A stretch of 16,041 nucleotides of DNA from CAVPEW01 sp050247895 (GTDB lineage: Bacteria; Actinomycetota; Acidimicrobiia; Acidimicrobiales; VFJN01). Of this stretch, positions 1-8,240 are shown piece after piece. The notes beneath the pieces were generated by a model. That model ran no database searches. It saw only the letters and a list, made by a program, of their open reading frames with translations, and was not told the origin of the DNA. How positions within the stretch are numbered: the first letter of the stretch is position 1; every line of letters begins with the position of its first letter. Both the position numbers and the translations under genes were made by a program. The DNA is taken from NCBI GenBank assembly GCA_050247895.1, contig JBFWTJ010000057.1, positions 1 to 16,041 on the forward strand, given 5' to 3'.

Positions 1-1020
1 CTGGAGCGGGCCGCGGCCCGCGGGTACCGGTTCAACCTGGGCGTCGAGCCGGAGTTCTTCGTCTACCGCCGTGACGCCCTGCCGGACCTGGTCCCGCTGG
101 CGGTGAACCCGGCCCTCTACCCGACCCCCTGCTACGACGCCGAGCCCAGCCTGGACAGCATCGGCTTCCTCGAGCGGCTCAGCTCCTACATGGCCGACAC
201 CGGCTTCGGCCTCTTCAGCTTCGACCAGGAGGGCGGCGACGGGCAGTACGAGTTCGACTTCGCCTACGACGAGGCGCTGGCCATGTGCGACCGCCTCACC
301 CTGTTCCGGCTCATGCTGCGCCAGACGGCCAAGGAGTTCGACGCCGTCGCCACCTTCATGCCCAAGCCGTCGAGCACCTCCTGGGGCTCGGGCGCCCACA
401 TGAACATGAGCATCGAGTCCCTCGAGACCGGGGAGAACCTGTTCCGCGAGGACGTCGAGGGCGGCGCCAAGGAGTGGACCAAGCTGTCCCGGGCCTTCCT
501 GGCCGGCGTGATCGCCCACGCCCCGGCCCTCGCCGCGCTGACCACGCCGAACGTGAACTCCTACAAGCGCCTCGTGGGCAGCCTGCACGACGGCAGCATC
601 TCCTGGGCCCCGATCTGGGCCGCCTGGGGCTCCAACAACCGGTCCTGCATGATGCGGGTCCCGGGGAACCGCCCCGCCCTGGAGAACCGGGCCGTGGACG
701 CCTCGGCCAACATGTACCTGGCCACGGCCTTCACCCTGGCCGCGGGCCTCGAAGGCATCGAGCGCCAGCTCGACCCGGGCGACCCGGTGACCGAGGCCAC
801 CTACGAGTGGGACCACCGGGCCCGGGAGTGGAACGGCCGGCTGCGCCTGCCCCGGACCCTGCTGGAGGCGATCGAGGCCTTCGAGGCCGACCCGCTGACC
901 GCCGAGGTCTTCCGGCCCGGCTTCGTCGCCGACTACCTCGACATGAAGCACCGGGAGTGGGAGTCCTACAACTCGCAGGTGACCGAGTGGGAGAGGGACC
1001 GCTACTTCCTCAACGCCTGA
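1..1020 (+). CDS. Glutamine synthetase-family ligase, GlnT/GmaS-like (5' end outside window)
   Basis: Frame 1 is open from the window edge to TGA at 1018-1020, giving the last 339 residues. The family joins the gamma-carboxyl of glutamate to ammonia or an amine, using ATP, in the cytoplasm. The catalytic-barrel landmarks are in order: GVEPEFF (43-63, metal-binding Glu), QEGGDGQYE (two further metal-binding Glu positions), MPKPSS, GSGAHMNMS (active-site His, codon 397), NSYKRLVG, NNRS (Arg, codon 640) and ENR (codons 682-690). Where ammonia-using type I enzymes read YEAPV, with the Glu that deprotonates ammonium, this protein reads SWAPI (Trp codon 604). From memory, this resembles GlnT/gamma-glutamylmethylamide synthetase relatives rather than housekeeping GlnA. 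The substrate is therefore probably an amine or unknown. A stem-loop follows the stop, and an aldo/keto reductase starts 58 bases downstream. Family membership is certain; the subtype is likely. Confidence 0.9.
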   Translation: MERAAARGYRFNLGVEPEFFVYRRDALPDLVPLAVNPALYPTPCYDAEPSLDSIGFLERLSSYMADTGFGLFSFDQEGGDGQYEFDFAYDEALAMCDRLTLFRLMLRQTAKEFDAVATFMPKPSSTSWGSGAHMNMSIESLETGENLFREDVEGGAKEWTKLSRAFLAGVIAHAPALAALTTPNVNSYKRLVGSLHDGSISWAPIWAAWGSNNRSCMMRVPGNRPALENRAVDASANMYLATAFTLAAGLEGIERQLDPGDPVTEATYEWDHRAREWNGRLRLPRTLLEAIEAFEADPLTAEVFRPGFVADYLDMKHREWESYNSQVTEWERDRYFLNA

Positions 1021-1022
1021 TC

Positions 1023-1049
1023 GGGTCGGGGCCCGGACCGGCCCCACCC
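1023..1049 (+). terminator. Stem-loop after the glutamine synthetase-like gene
   Basis: GGGT (1023-1026) pairs with ACCC (1046-1049) and GGGGCC (1028-1033) with GGCCCC (1040-1045). There is one bulged C at 1027 and a six-base loop. It begins three bases after the stop codon. There is no T-run, so it may be a U-less actinobacterial terminator or only an mRNA-stabilising hairpin. The next gene in the same direction starts 30 bases later, so partial read-through is plausible. Confidence 0.45.
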
Positions 1050-1078
1050 GTCCGCCGCACGACCCGGAGGGGACCACC

Positions 1079-2110
1079 ATGCGCTACCGGACGCTCGGCC
1101 GCAGCGGCCTGCAGGTGTCCGAGCTCTGCCTCGGCACGATGATGTTCGGCGGGCCGACGGCCGAGGCCGACGCCCAGCGGATCGCCGACCACGCCGCCGA
1201 CCTGGGCGTGAACTTCATCGACACCGCCGACGTCTACGAGCAGGGCCGGTCCGAGGAGGTGACCGGGCGCATCCTCAAGGCCAACCGGGACCACTGGGTC
1301 CTGGCCAGCAAGCTGGCCCAGCCGACGGGCCCGGGCCCCAACGACCGGGGCCTGTCGCGCCGGCACGTGGTGGCCGCGGTCGACGCCTCGCTGCGGCGGC
1401 TGGGCACCGACCACATCGACGTCCACTACATCCACCGCGTCGACCCGGGCGTGCCCTGGGAGGAGGTGGCGGCCAGCTTCGGCGACCTGATCCGGGCCGG
1501 CAAGCTCCGGTACTGGGGCCTGTCCAACGTCCGGGGCTGGCACATCCCGGTGATCGTCGCCGCCTGCCGGGAGGTCGGTGCCCCACCCCCGGTCGTGCTC
1601 CAGCCCTACTACAACCTCATGAACCGGATGCCCGAGGTGGAGGTCCTGCCCGCGGCCCGGGCCTGCGGGCTCGGGGTGGCGACCTACAGCCCGCTCGCCC
1701 GGGGCGTGCTCTCGGGCAAGTACCGGGTGGGCGACCAGGCCCCGGCCGGGTCGCGGGCCGAGCGGGGCGACAAGCGCATGATGGAGACGGAGTGGCGGCC
1801 CGAGTCGATCGAGATCGCGACGCGGCTCAAGGCCCACTGCGACGAGCGGGGCGTCAGCCTGGTCCACTTCGCGGTGGCCTGGGTCCTGAACAACACGGCA
1901 GTCACCTCCGTCATCGCCGGCCCCCGGACCTTCGAGCAGTGGGCGACGTACCCGGGCGCCCTGGACCACGAGTGGACCGCCCAGGACGAGGCCCTGGTCG
2001 ACGAGCTCGTGCGGCCGGGTCACCCCTCGTCGCCCGGCTTCACCGATCCGGGGTACCCGGTGGAGGGCCGGTACGGCCGTGTCGTGACCGGGACCGAGCA
2101 GCCCGCATGA
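1079..2110 (+). CDS. Aldo/keto reductase
   Basis: A 343-residue TIM-barrel oxidoreductase that reduces an aldehyde or ketone (or runs in reverse) with NADPH in the cytoplasm. The N-terminus RTLGRSGLQVSELCLGTMMFG is the family opening. The catalytic tetrad is visible as Asp48 and Tyr53 (FIDTADVY), Lys78 (LASK) and His119 (HYIHR). Later blocks are KLRYWGLSN, LQPYYNLMNR, YSPLARGVLSGKYR and, near the C-terminus, TSVIAGPRT, the cofactor-binding region. Length is normal for the larger YajO/Tas-like branch. The ATG start is set by GGAGGGG at 1066-1072, six bases upstream. It lies between the glutamine synthetase-like gene and the Rieske oxygenase gene, so a role in the same catabolic route is plausible, but the substrate is unknown. 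Ends are clear and the gene looks intact. Confidence 0.93.
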   Translation: MRYRTLGRSGLQVSELCLGTMMFGGPTAEADAQRIADHAADLGVNFIDTADVYEQGRSEEVTGRILKANRDHWVLASKLAQPTGPGPNDRGLSRRHVVAAVDASLRRLGTDHIDVHYIHRVDPGVPWEEVAASFGDLIRAGKLRYWGLSNVRGWHIPVIVAACREVGAPPPVVLQPYYNLMNRMPEVEVLPAARACGLGVATYSPLARGVLSGKYRVGDQAPAGSRAERGDKRMMETEWRPESIEIATRLKAHCDERGVSLVHFAVAWVLNNTAVTSVIAGPRTFEQWATYPGALDHEWTAQDEALVDELVRPGHPSSPGFTDPGYPVEGRYGRVVTGTEQPA

Positions 2111-2121
2111 CGGGACGGTGG

Positions 2122-2214
2122 CTCGCTTTGTGACGACCCTGTGAACGGGGGAAGCGAACCATTGACCGAGGGCGACGTTCCGTCTAGATATGCGGGATGT
2201 TGTCTCGCTTTGTG
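2122..2214 (+). repeat. Pair of 11-base direct repeats flanking the Rieske-gene promoter
   Basis: CTCGCTTTGTG occurs at 2122-2132 and again at 2204-2214, 82 bases apart, one copy upstream of the predicted -35 box and one just past the predicted transcription start. Between them, AAGCGA near 2151 is an inverted copy of the TCGCTT core, and TGTGA is repeated at 2129-2133 and 2140-2144. Such spacing fits operator half-sites for an unidentified regulator. No regulator gene lies next to it in this window. Confidence 0.4.
2162..2190 (+). promoter_or_regulatory. Sigma-70-like promoter of the Rieske/liv block
   Basis: TTGACC (2162-2167) and TAGATA (2185-2190) are separated by exactly 17 bases, close to the vegetative consensus, in a locally A/T-richer stretch of the 155-base gap between the aldo/keto reductase and the Rieske gene. 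Transcription would begin near 2197. This argues against translation from the ATG at 2197 and for the ATG at 2266, giving a leader of about 70 bases. Confidence 0.65.
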
Positions 2215-2250
2215 CAGCAGAGTGGGGCTGCCGGCACGCCCGGCAGGACA

Positions 2251-2257
2251 AGGGGGG
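2251..2257 (+). promoter_or_regulatory. Ribosome binding site deciding the Rieske start
   Basis: AGGGGGG lies eight bases before the ATG at 2266. The in-frame ATG at 2197 has no comparable site and coincides with the predicted transcription start, so 2266 is preferred. Confidence 0.6.
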
Positions 2258-2265
2258 TCCGAACC

Positions 2266-3354
2266 ATGCCCGCACCGGGTGAACCCGGCGAAGCCCTGTG
2301 GCAGCTCGCGCAGGCCACCACGTCCCCGCCCCGCCGCTGGGTCGTGGTGGCGGCCAGCGAGGAGCTCGGTCGGGAGCTGACCGGCCGCCGGGCCTGGGGC
2401 CAGCAGCTCGCCATGTACCGGACCCGCGCGGGCGTGCCGGTGGTGCTGGTCGACCGGTGCTGCCACCGCCAGTTCCCGCTGTCGGCCAGCCGCCTGTGCG
2501 ACGACGACGTCGTGTGCGGCTACCACGGCTTCCGCTTCGCCCCCGACGGGCGCTGCGTCCACGTCCCCTCCCAGGAGGCCGTCCCGGCCCGGGCCGCGGT
2601 GCGCAGCTTCCCGACCGTCGAGCACGGCGGCTGGGTCTGGAGCTGGCTCGCCACCGGAACGCCCGACGAGCTCCGGGCCCCCGACGCCCTGGTCGGCGAC
2701 ACCTGGCGGTCGGCCTGGGGCAGCTGCCCGATGGAGGCTCCCGCGGTCCTGCTGGTCGAGAACCTGCACGACCTGTCCCACATCCCCTACGTGCACGCCA
2801 GCACGATCGGCAGCGCGGCCTTCGCCGAGCGGCCCTACGAGGCCTGGTCCGAGGACGGCGTGCTGCGGACCCGGCGGATCTGGTCGGACGTCGACTGCCC
2901 GCCCATGTACCAGCGGTCGGCCGGCCTCACCGGCCCGGTCGACCGGGTCATCGAGTCCGAGTTCCACGTCCCGTCCCTGGTGGTGATCGACAGCCAGATC
3001 AGGCCCGCCGGGCGGGGGCCCGACCAGGCCCGGCGGATCGTGCACGAGATCGCCCTGGTCCCCGCCACCGCCGAGAGCCTGACCTACCTCTGGCGCAGCT
3101 CGTGGAACTTCGCCCTCGGCGACGACGACGTGGCCGAGGTCATCGGCCGGTCCGAGGGCCTGGTGGCCGCCGAGGACGCCGACGTCCTGCGGCTCCAGTG
3201 GGCCGCCCAGCAGGCCATGGGACCCGACGAGGTCGAGGTCAGCGTCCGCTCCGACGCCGGCTCCCTGCGGGCCCGGCGGGCCTTCGCCCAGGTCGTGGCG
3301 GGCCACCCGCTGCCCGACGACGCCGCTGCGCTGGCCGAAGCGGCCCCTCGGTGA
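2266..3354 (+). CDS. Rieske non-heme iron oxygenase, VanA/DdmC-type oxygenase component
   Basis: A 362-residue cytoplasmic oxygenase that uses O2 and electrons from a reductase to hydroxylate or O/N-demethylate a small, often aromatic, substrate. The Rieske [2Fe-2S] ligands are Cys65 and His67 (CCHR) and Cys84 and His87 (CGYH), 16 residues apart. The mononuclear iron site follows in ENLHDLSHIPYVH: Asn166, bridging Asp169, His172 and His177. The fourth ligand is probably Asp304 in AEDADVL. Layout and length match single-component-type oxygenases such as vanillate demethylase VanA and dicamba monooxygenase DdmC; no separate beta subunit is visible. No ferredoxin or reductase gene is in the window, so the electron donor must be encoded elsewhere. 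Start chosen from the promoter and ribosome site; an in-frame ATG at 2197 would add 23 residues. The liv importer genes follow after a 73-base gap with hairpins. Substrate unknown. Confidence 0.92.
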   Translation: MPAPGEPGEALWQLAQATTSPPRRWVVVAASEELGRELTGRRAWGQQLAMYRTRAGVPVVLVDRCCHRQFPLSASRLCDDDVVCGYHGFRFAPDGRCVHVPSQEAVPARAAVRSFPTVEHGGWVWSWLATGTPDELRAPDALVGDTWRSAWGSCPMEAPAVLLVENLHDLSHIPYVHASTIGSAAFAERPYEAWSEDGVLRTRRIWSDVDCPPMYQRSAGLTGPVDRVIESEFHVPSLVVIDSQIRPAGRGPDQARRIVHEIALVPATAESLTYLWRSSWNFALGDDDVAEVIGRSEGLVAAEDADVLRLQWAAQQAMGPDEVEVSVRSDAGSLRARRAFAQVVAGHPLPDDAAALAEAAPR

Positions 3355-3375
3355 ACGGCCCCCGACCCACCGGCG

Positions 3376-3409
3376 GGCCCTTCGGCCCCCGGCCCGGCGC
3401 CGAAGGGCC
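3376..3409 (+). terminator. Stem-loop after the Rieske gene
   Basis: GGCCCTTCGGC (3376-3386) and GCCGAAGGGCC (3399-3409) are perfect 11-base inverted repeats with a 12-base loop, starting 21 bases after the stop codon. There is no T-tract. It could end Rieske transcription partly or lower expression of the downstream importer genes relative to the oxygenase. Confidence 0.5.
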
Positions 3410-3419
3410 ACGCACGACG

Positions 3420-3447
3420 GGCCCCCCGTGCACGCACCCGGGGGGCC
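3420..3447 (+). promoter_or_regulatory. Hairpin enclosing the first GTG of livM
   Basis: GGCCCCCC (3420-3427) and GGGGGGCC (3440-3447) form a perfect eight-base G/C stem. The 12-base loop begins with the GTG at 3428. If that GTG were the start, initiation would occur inside the loop. If the start is GTG 3455 or 3458, the purine-rich right arm could act as a ribosome site hidden by the stem. Confidence 0.4.
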
Positions 3448-4537
3448 GGCCGGCGTGGTGAGGCCCGCAGACGCCCCGGTGCTCGCCGCGGCCGCAGGTG
3501 CCGACGCGCCTCGCGCCCCGGCGCCGGCCGAGGACGACCCGCCCGGTCCGGACGGCCCGGCCCGCGCCGGATGGACGCCCTCGCACCGCTGGTCCCTCGG
3601 CGGGCTCGTCGCCTTCGTCGTGCTCGCCCCCCTCGTCGTGGGCGGCACGGCGTGGTTCGACTCCCTGCGGCTCTCGGGGATCTTCGGCATCGCCGTGGTC
3701 GGCCTGTCCATGCTGTCGGGCCACGCGGGCCAGATCTCGCTGGGCCAGGCCGCGCTCGTCGGCACGGGGGCCTACGGCGCCGGCATCGCCACCACCCGCT
3801 GGGACCTGGCCCCGCCCGTCGGGGCCGCCGCGGCCGTGGCGCTCGCGGTGGGCGTCGGCCTGCTGGCCAGCCCGGTGCTGCGCCTAAAGGGCAATTACCT
3901 GGCGCTGGCCACCATGGCCACGGGCCTGCTCATCGACAAGCTCATGGTCAACCTGGCCAGCTGGACCGGCGGCAACAACGGCCTGTCGGGCATCCCCCGC
4001 CTGTCGGTGGCCGGGTTCGAGATCGACACGCCGACGCGCTCGTTCACCCTGTCGTGGACCGTGCTGGTCCTGGCCCTGGTCCTCCACGTCAACCTGGGCC
4101 GGTCGCGGGTGGGCCGCGCCCTGCGGGCCATCCACCACGACGAGGACGTGGCCCGGGCCGCGGGGATCCCCGCGGCCCGCTACAAGATCGCCGTCTGGCT
4201 CGTCGCCGCCGGGCTCTCGGGCCTCGCCGGCGCCCTCTACGCCTACGAGATCCGCTTCATCTCGCCCCAGCAGTTCACCTTCGGCCAGTCGGTGGTCCTG
4301 CTCGCCGCGGTCGTGGTCGGCGGGACCGGCAGCCTGTTCGGACCGGTCGTGGCCCTGGTGGCCCTACGCACCGTGCCGGTCCTGTCCCCCGACTCCGAGT
4401 GGCTCACCCCCACCATGGTCAGCGGCACCCTGATGGTGCTGGTCATGGTGTTCTTCCCCGGCGGGCTGGCCCAGGCCTGGGACCGCACGGTGGGCGCGGC
4501 CCTGCGCCGCCGCCAGGGTCCGGTGGTGGCGCCGTGA
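3428..4537 (+). CDS. livM: Branched-chain amino acid-type ABC importer permease LivM
   Basis: An inner-membrane permease of the HAAT family, 369 residues from the first GTG. After a Pro/Ala-rich cytoplasmic extension of about 50 residues, hydrophobic segments run to near residue 350. Family blocks are GHAGQISLGQAALVGTGAYGAG, LRLKGNYLALATMA, NNGLSGIPRL, GRALRAIHHDEDVARAAGI (the cytoplasmic coupling loop that contacts the ATPases) and GGTGSLFGP. The start is uncertain: GTG codons at 3428, 3455, 3458 and 3479 are all in frame before the first membrane segment. It is the first gene of the importer set; its stop overlaps the livG start by four bases (GTGA at 4534-4537). A short A/T-richer patch with the uncommon codons CTA and AAT lies near 3885-3897 but does not break the reading frame. 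The family also moves amides, urea and aromatic acids, so the substrate is not fixed by homology. Confidence 0.92.
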   Translation: MHAPGGPAGVVRPADAPVLAAAAGADAPRAPAPAEDDPPGPDGPARAGWTPSHRWSLGGLVAFVVLAPLVVGGTAWFDSLRLSGIFGIAVVGLSMLSGHAGQISLGQAALVGTGAYGAGIATTRWDLAPPVGAAAAVALAVGVGLLASPVLRLKGNYLALATMATGLLIDKLMVNLASWTGGNNGLSGIPRLSVAGFEIDTPTRSFTLSWTVLVLALVLHVNLGRSRVGRALRAIHHDEDVARAAGIPAARYKIAVWLVAAGLSGLAGALYAYEIRFISPQQFTFGQSVVLLAAVVVGGTGSLFGPVVALVALRTVPVLSPDSEWLTPTMVSGTLMVLVMVFFPGGLAQAWDRTVGAALRRRQGPVVAP

Positions 4538-5291
4538 CCCTCGTGCTCGACCGCGTGACCAAGTCCTTCGGTGGGCTCCGGGCCGTCGACTCGGTCTCGA
4601 TGACCGTCCCGCGCGGCGCGGTCCTCGGGCTGATCGGTCCCAACGGCGCAGGCAAGTCGACCCTGGTCGGGTGCCTGTCGGGGGCGCTGCGGGCCGACTC
4701 GGGCCGGGCCACCTGGGACGGCACCGACCTCGTCGGCCGGTCCCCCGAGTCGATCGTGCGGGCCGGCGTGGTCCGCACGTTCCAGCACGCCCGCCTGCTG
4801 CCCGGCGAGACGGTCCTGGGCAACGTGCTGGTCGGTGCGCACAGCACCGGGCGCAGCGGGTTCCTCTCCGCCGCGCTGCGCCTGGCCCCGGTCCGGCGCG
4901 ACGAGCGGGCCATGCAGTCCGACGCCCGGGACGCGCTCGACGCCGTGGGCTGCGCCCACCTCGCCGACCGGCCCGCCTCGGAGCTGACCGCGGGCCAGCA
5001 GCGCCTCGTCGCCCTGGCCCGGGCCGTCGCCGGCCGGCCCCGCCTGCTCCTGCTCGACGAGCCGGCCGCCGGGCTCAACGACGCGGAGACCGCCGCTCTG
5101 GAGGCCAACCTGCGGGCCCTGCGGGCCGACCGGGACCTGACCGTGGTGGTCATCGAGCACCACCTCGGCTTCGTCATGTCCATCTCCAGCCAGGTGGTCG
5201 TGCTGTCCCAGGGCCGGGTCATCGCCGACGGGACGCCGGCCGAGGTCTCGGCGTCGCCCGAGGTCGTCAGCGCCTACACGGGAGCGGGCCC

Positions 5292-5298
<7 letters not shown>
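4534..5298 (+). CDS. livG: ABC importer ATPase LivG
   Basis: A 254-residue cytoplasmic ATPase that powers the importer as a dimer with LivF. Walker A GPNGAGKST starts at residue 35; the Q-loop is in VVRTFQHARLL; Walker B LLLLDEP has Asp175-Glu176; the H-loop is His209 in VVIEHH. The long segment between Q-loop and signature (VLVGAHSTGRSGFLSAALR and onward) is typical of LivG. The signature reads LTAGQQR (from residue 151) in place of the usual LSYGQQR or LSGGQ form, keeping Gly-Gln but not the Ser. The start is GTG 4534, which overlaps the livM stop as GTGA, indicating coupled translation. Its own end overlaps livF by seven bases. Otherwise complete. Confidence 0.94.
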
Positions 5299-5998
<700 letters not shown>

Positions 5999-6002
<4 letters not shown>

Positions 6003-6931
6003 CCCGCTTCCTCCAGATCTCGTGGTCGGGCCTGACCAGCGGGTCGATCGTGGCCCTGCTCGCCTTCGGCTGGGTCGTCGTCTACCGGGTCTCGGGGGTG
6101 CTGAACCTGGCCCAGGGCACCTTCATGGTCGTCGGCGCCCTCTCGTTCACGAGCCTGGCCGGCGAGCACGGCGCCCCCCTGGTGGTGGCCGGCCTGGTCG
6201 GCTTCGCCGCGTCGGTCGGCCTGGCCGTGCTGCTCGACCTGCTCGCCCTGCGCCCGGCCCGGCCCGGCGGCAGCCCGGCCCAGGCCATCATCATCACGCT
6301 CGGCTGCGCCATGGTCCTCGACGAGGTCTCGCGCCACGTGTGGGGCAACGACCCGCTGCGCCAGGCGCCGTTCCTCGACACCACGCCGCTCGACGTGTGG
6401 GGGGTCAGGGTGCAGCAGCACGCGCTCCTCCTGGTCGCCGGCACGCTCGTGCTGCTCGGCGCCATGTGGTTCGTGTTCGACCGCACCCTGGTCGGCAAGG
6501 CGCTGGAGGCGTGCTCGGAGAGCGCCGAGGGCGCCTCGCTGGTGGGGATCAACCCCCGGCTCATGCGCACGGTGGCCTTCGCGGTGGCCGGCGGCACCGG
6601 GGCCGTGGCCGGGATCCTGCTCGTGCCCACCGTGGCCATCGGCTGGGACAGCGGCCTGCTGCTCGGCATCAAGGGCTTCATCGCCGCGGTCCTGGGCAGC
6701 TGGGGCTATCCCGGCGCGGTGGCCGCGGCCGTGCTGCTCGGCCTCAGCGAGAACTACGCGGCCGGCTACCTCAGCTCGGCCTGGAAGGACGCCGTGACCC
6801 TGGTGGTGCTGCTCGTCGTCCTGCTCGTCCGCCCCCAGGGGATCATCCCCCGCCGCGGGGCTCGGCCGGCGCCCGCGCCAGCTCCTGCCAGCACCGAGGC
6901 CGGCCCGGTCACCGCGACCGGCGGCCCTTGA
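5999..6931 (+). CDS. livH: Branched-chain amino acid-type ABC importer permease LivH
   Basis: A 310-residue inner-membrane permease, partner of LivM. The N-terminal block GLTSGSIVALLAFGWVVVYRVSGVLNLAQGTFMVVGAL is the LivH hallmark. Further blocks are IIITLGCAMVLDEVSRHVWG, GKALEACSESAEGASLVGINPRLMRTVAFAVAGGTGAVAG (the coupling loop that docks on the ATPases), GIKGFIAAVLGSWG and LLVRPQGI near the end. About eight hydrophobic segments are present. The C-terminus is an Ala/Pro-rich tail of about 25 residues. The start is GTG 5999 overlapping the livF stop. The substrate-binding lipoprotein gene begins 18 bases after its stop. Compared with the common order with livH before livM, the permeases here flank the ATPase pair. 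Confidence 0.94.
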
Positions 6932-6949
6932 CGAAACCCGGGAGGGAGA

Positions 6950-8176
6950 ATGACCCGCAAGCACCCGCGCACCGCGGCACTGGTCGGCATCCTCGTCGTG
7001 GCGCTCCTCGCCGCGGCGTGCGGTGACGACGACGATGGCGGCGCCACCGACGACACGACCGAGGCCCCCGGCGGCGGGTCGGGGTCCGAGGCCTCCGGCG
7101 AGCCCATCGTGGTCGGCGCCATCATGGAGCTCTCCGGTCCCGGCGCGGCCCTGGGCCAGCCCGAGGCCAACGCCCTGGAGCTGTTCTTCGACCAGCTCAA
7201 CGAGGACGGCGGCATCGACGGCCGGCCCGTGGAGCTGCGGGTCGAGGACACCGAGAGCCAGCCCGACCGGGCCGTGGAGCTGGCCCGCGAGCTGATCGAC
7301 GGCGGGGCCGTGGCGCTGCTCGGGCCCTCCCTGGCCGCGGAGTGCAACGCCGTGCGACCGGTCGCCGTCGAGGAGGAGGTCGTCCACTACTGCCTGTCGG
7401 GGGCCCCGTTCGAGTACGGCGACCCGTACTTCTTCGCCGCCTTCGAGCAGCCCCTGCGGGGCCTGGGTGGCGTGCCGGCGGCGTGGATCGAGTCGGAGGG
7501 CTACCGCAAGGTCGGCTGCCTGGCCACCACGGACAACTCGGGCGACGCGTACCTCAACTCCCTGAACGCGGTCGCCGACGACTACGACCTCGAGATCGTC
7601 TCGGAGAAGTTCGCCGCCGGCGACACCAGCGTCGAGACCCAGCTGACCAACCTCGAGGCGGCCGGCGTCGACGTCATCTACTCGTGCGCCTCGGGCGCCA
7701 ACCTCGTGCCGGTGGTCCAGGGCGTGGTCGCGCTGGGCCTCGACATCCCGATCTTCGCCGGGTCGGGGTCCGCCTCGGCGTCGGTCGGTGCCGTCATCAA
7801 GGACGACCTGCCCGAGTCGGGCGTGTTCACGCTCGGCTCCTGGGTCGTGGTGCCGACCGACGAGATCCCCGACGACGTGCCCAACCGGGACGAGATCCTC
7901 GCCTTCCGGGACGCGTACGAGGCCGAATTCGGCGATCCGCCGGACAACAACGCGGCCGGCGCCACCGACGTGGCCACCATCCTGGTCGCGGCGCTGGCCG
8001 AGGCACCCGACGGCGACGGCCTGGCCGAGGCGCTGATCGGCACCGACCACGAGGGCCTGCTCGGCCGCTACGTGCTCACCGAGGAGGACCACCGGGGCAT
8101 GTCGTCGCCGGGCGTGGTGGCCCGCTTCAACGACGAGGGCGGGTTCTCCTTCGTCGCCACCGTCGAGACCGCCTGA
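6950..8176 (+). CDS. HAAT-family substrate-binding lipoprotein (LivJ/LivK-like)
   Basis: A 408-residue extracytoplasmic binding protein that delivers substrate to LivHM. The N-terminus MTRKHPRTAALVGILVVALL is a lipoprotein signal ending in the lipobox LAAAC, so acylation at Cys24 is predicted. An acidic and Gly-rich linker (DDDDGGATDDTTEAPGGG) follows. The two-lobe receptor fold shows IVVGAIMELSGPGAALGQPEANALELFFDQLNEDGGIDG, VELRVEDTES, LLGPSLAAECNAV, YRKVGCLATTDNSGDAY, FAAGDTSVETQLTNLEAAGVDVIY and the C-terminal GATDVATILVAAL. GGGAGGGAGA directly before the ATG is a strong ribosome site, giving an abundant binding protein. It is the last gene of the importer operon and is followed by a strong hairpin. 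Cysteines in SLAAECNAV and VVHYCLSG may form a disulfide. The ligand is not predictable by eye. Confidence 0.93.
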   Translation: MTRKHPRTAALVGILVVALLAAACGDDDDGGATDDTTEAPGGGSGSEASGEPIVVGAIMELSGPGAALGQPEANALELFFDQLNEDGGIDGRPVELRVEDTESQPDRAVELARELIDGGAVALLGPSLAAECNAVRPVAVEEEVVHYCLSGAPFEYGDPYFFAAFEQPLRGLGGVPAAWIESEGYRKVGCLATTDNSGDAYLNSLNAVADDYDLEIVSEKFAAGDTSVETQLTNLEAAGVDVIYSCASGANLVPVVQGVVALGLDIPIFAGSGSASASVGAVIKDDLPESGVFTLGSWVVVPTDEIPDDVPNRDEILAFRDAYEAEFGDPPDNNAAGATDVATILVAALAEAPDGDGLAEALIGTDHEGLLGRYVLTEEDHRGMSSPGVVARFNDEGGFSFVATVETA

Positions 8177-8186
8177 TCCCCCCCCC

Positions 8187-8228
8187 GGGAGGGGCCGCGG
8201 GTGCGACGGCGCGCCCGCGGCCTCCCCC
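8187..8228. terminator. Bidirectional hairpin terminator between convergent genes
   Basis: GGCCGCGGG (8193-8201) and CCCGCGGCC (8214-8222) pair perfectly. The stem extends outward through the G-run at 8187-8192 and the TCCCC at 8223-8227 with one mismatch, and inward by about three more pairs. It starts about ten bases after the lipoprotein stop and ends 13 bases before the stop codon of the opposite-strand flavoprotein gene, so it can serve both. Confidence 0.65.
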
Positions 8229-8240
8229 GCGGACGCGTCG

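Noticed and set aside
2129..2144. TGTGA-N6-TGTGA as a CRP/FNR site
   Set aside because: The halves are in direct, not inverted, orientation, so this is not a standard CRP site. Kept only as part of the repeat description.
2020..3765. Long minus-strand open frame of 581 codons opposite the Rieske gene
   Set aside because: It is low-complexity (Gly, Pro, Arg, Ala, Val, Asp rich), has no recognisable domain and lies opposite a gene with all catalytic motifs. Such antisense frames are expected at this G+C content.
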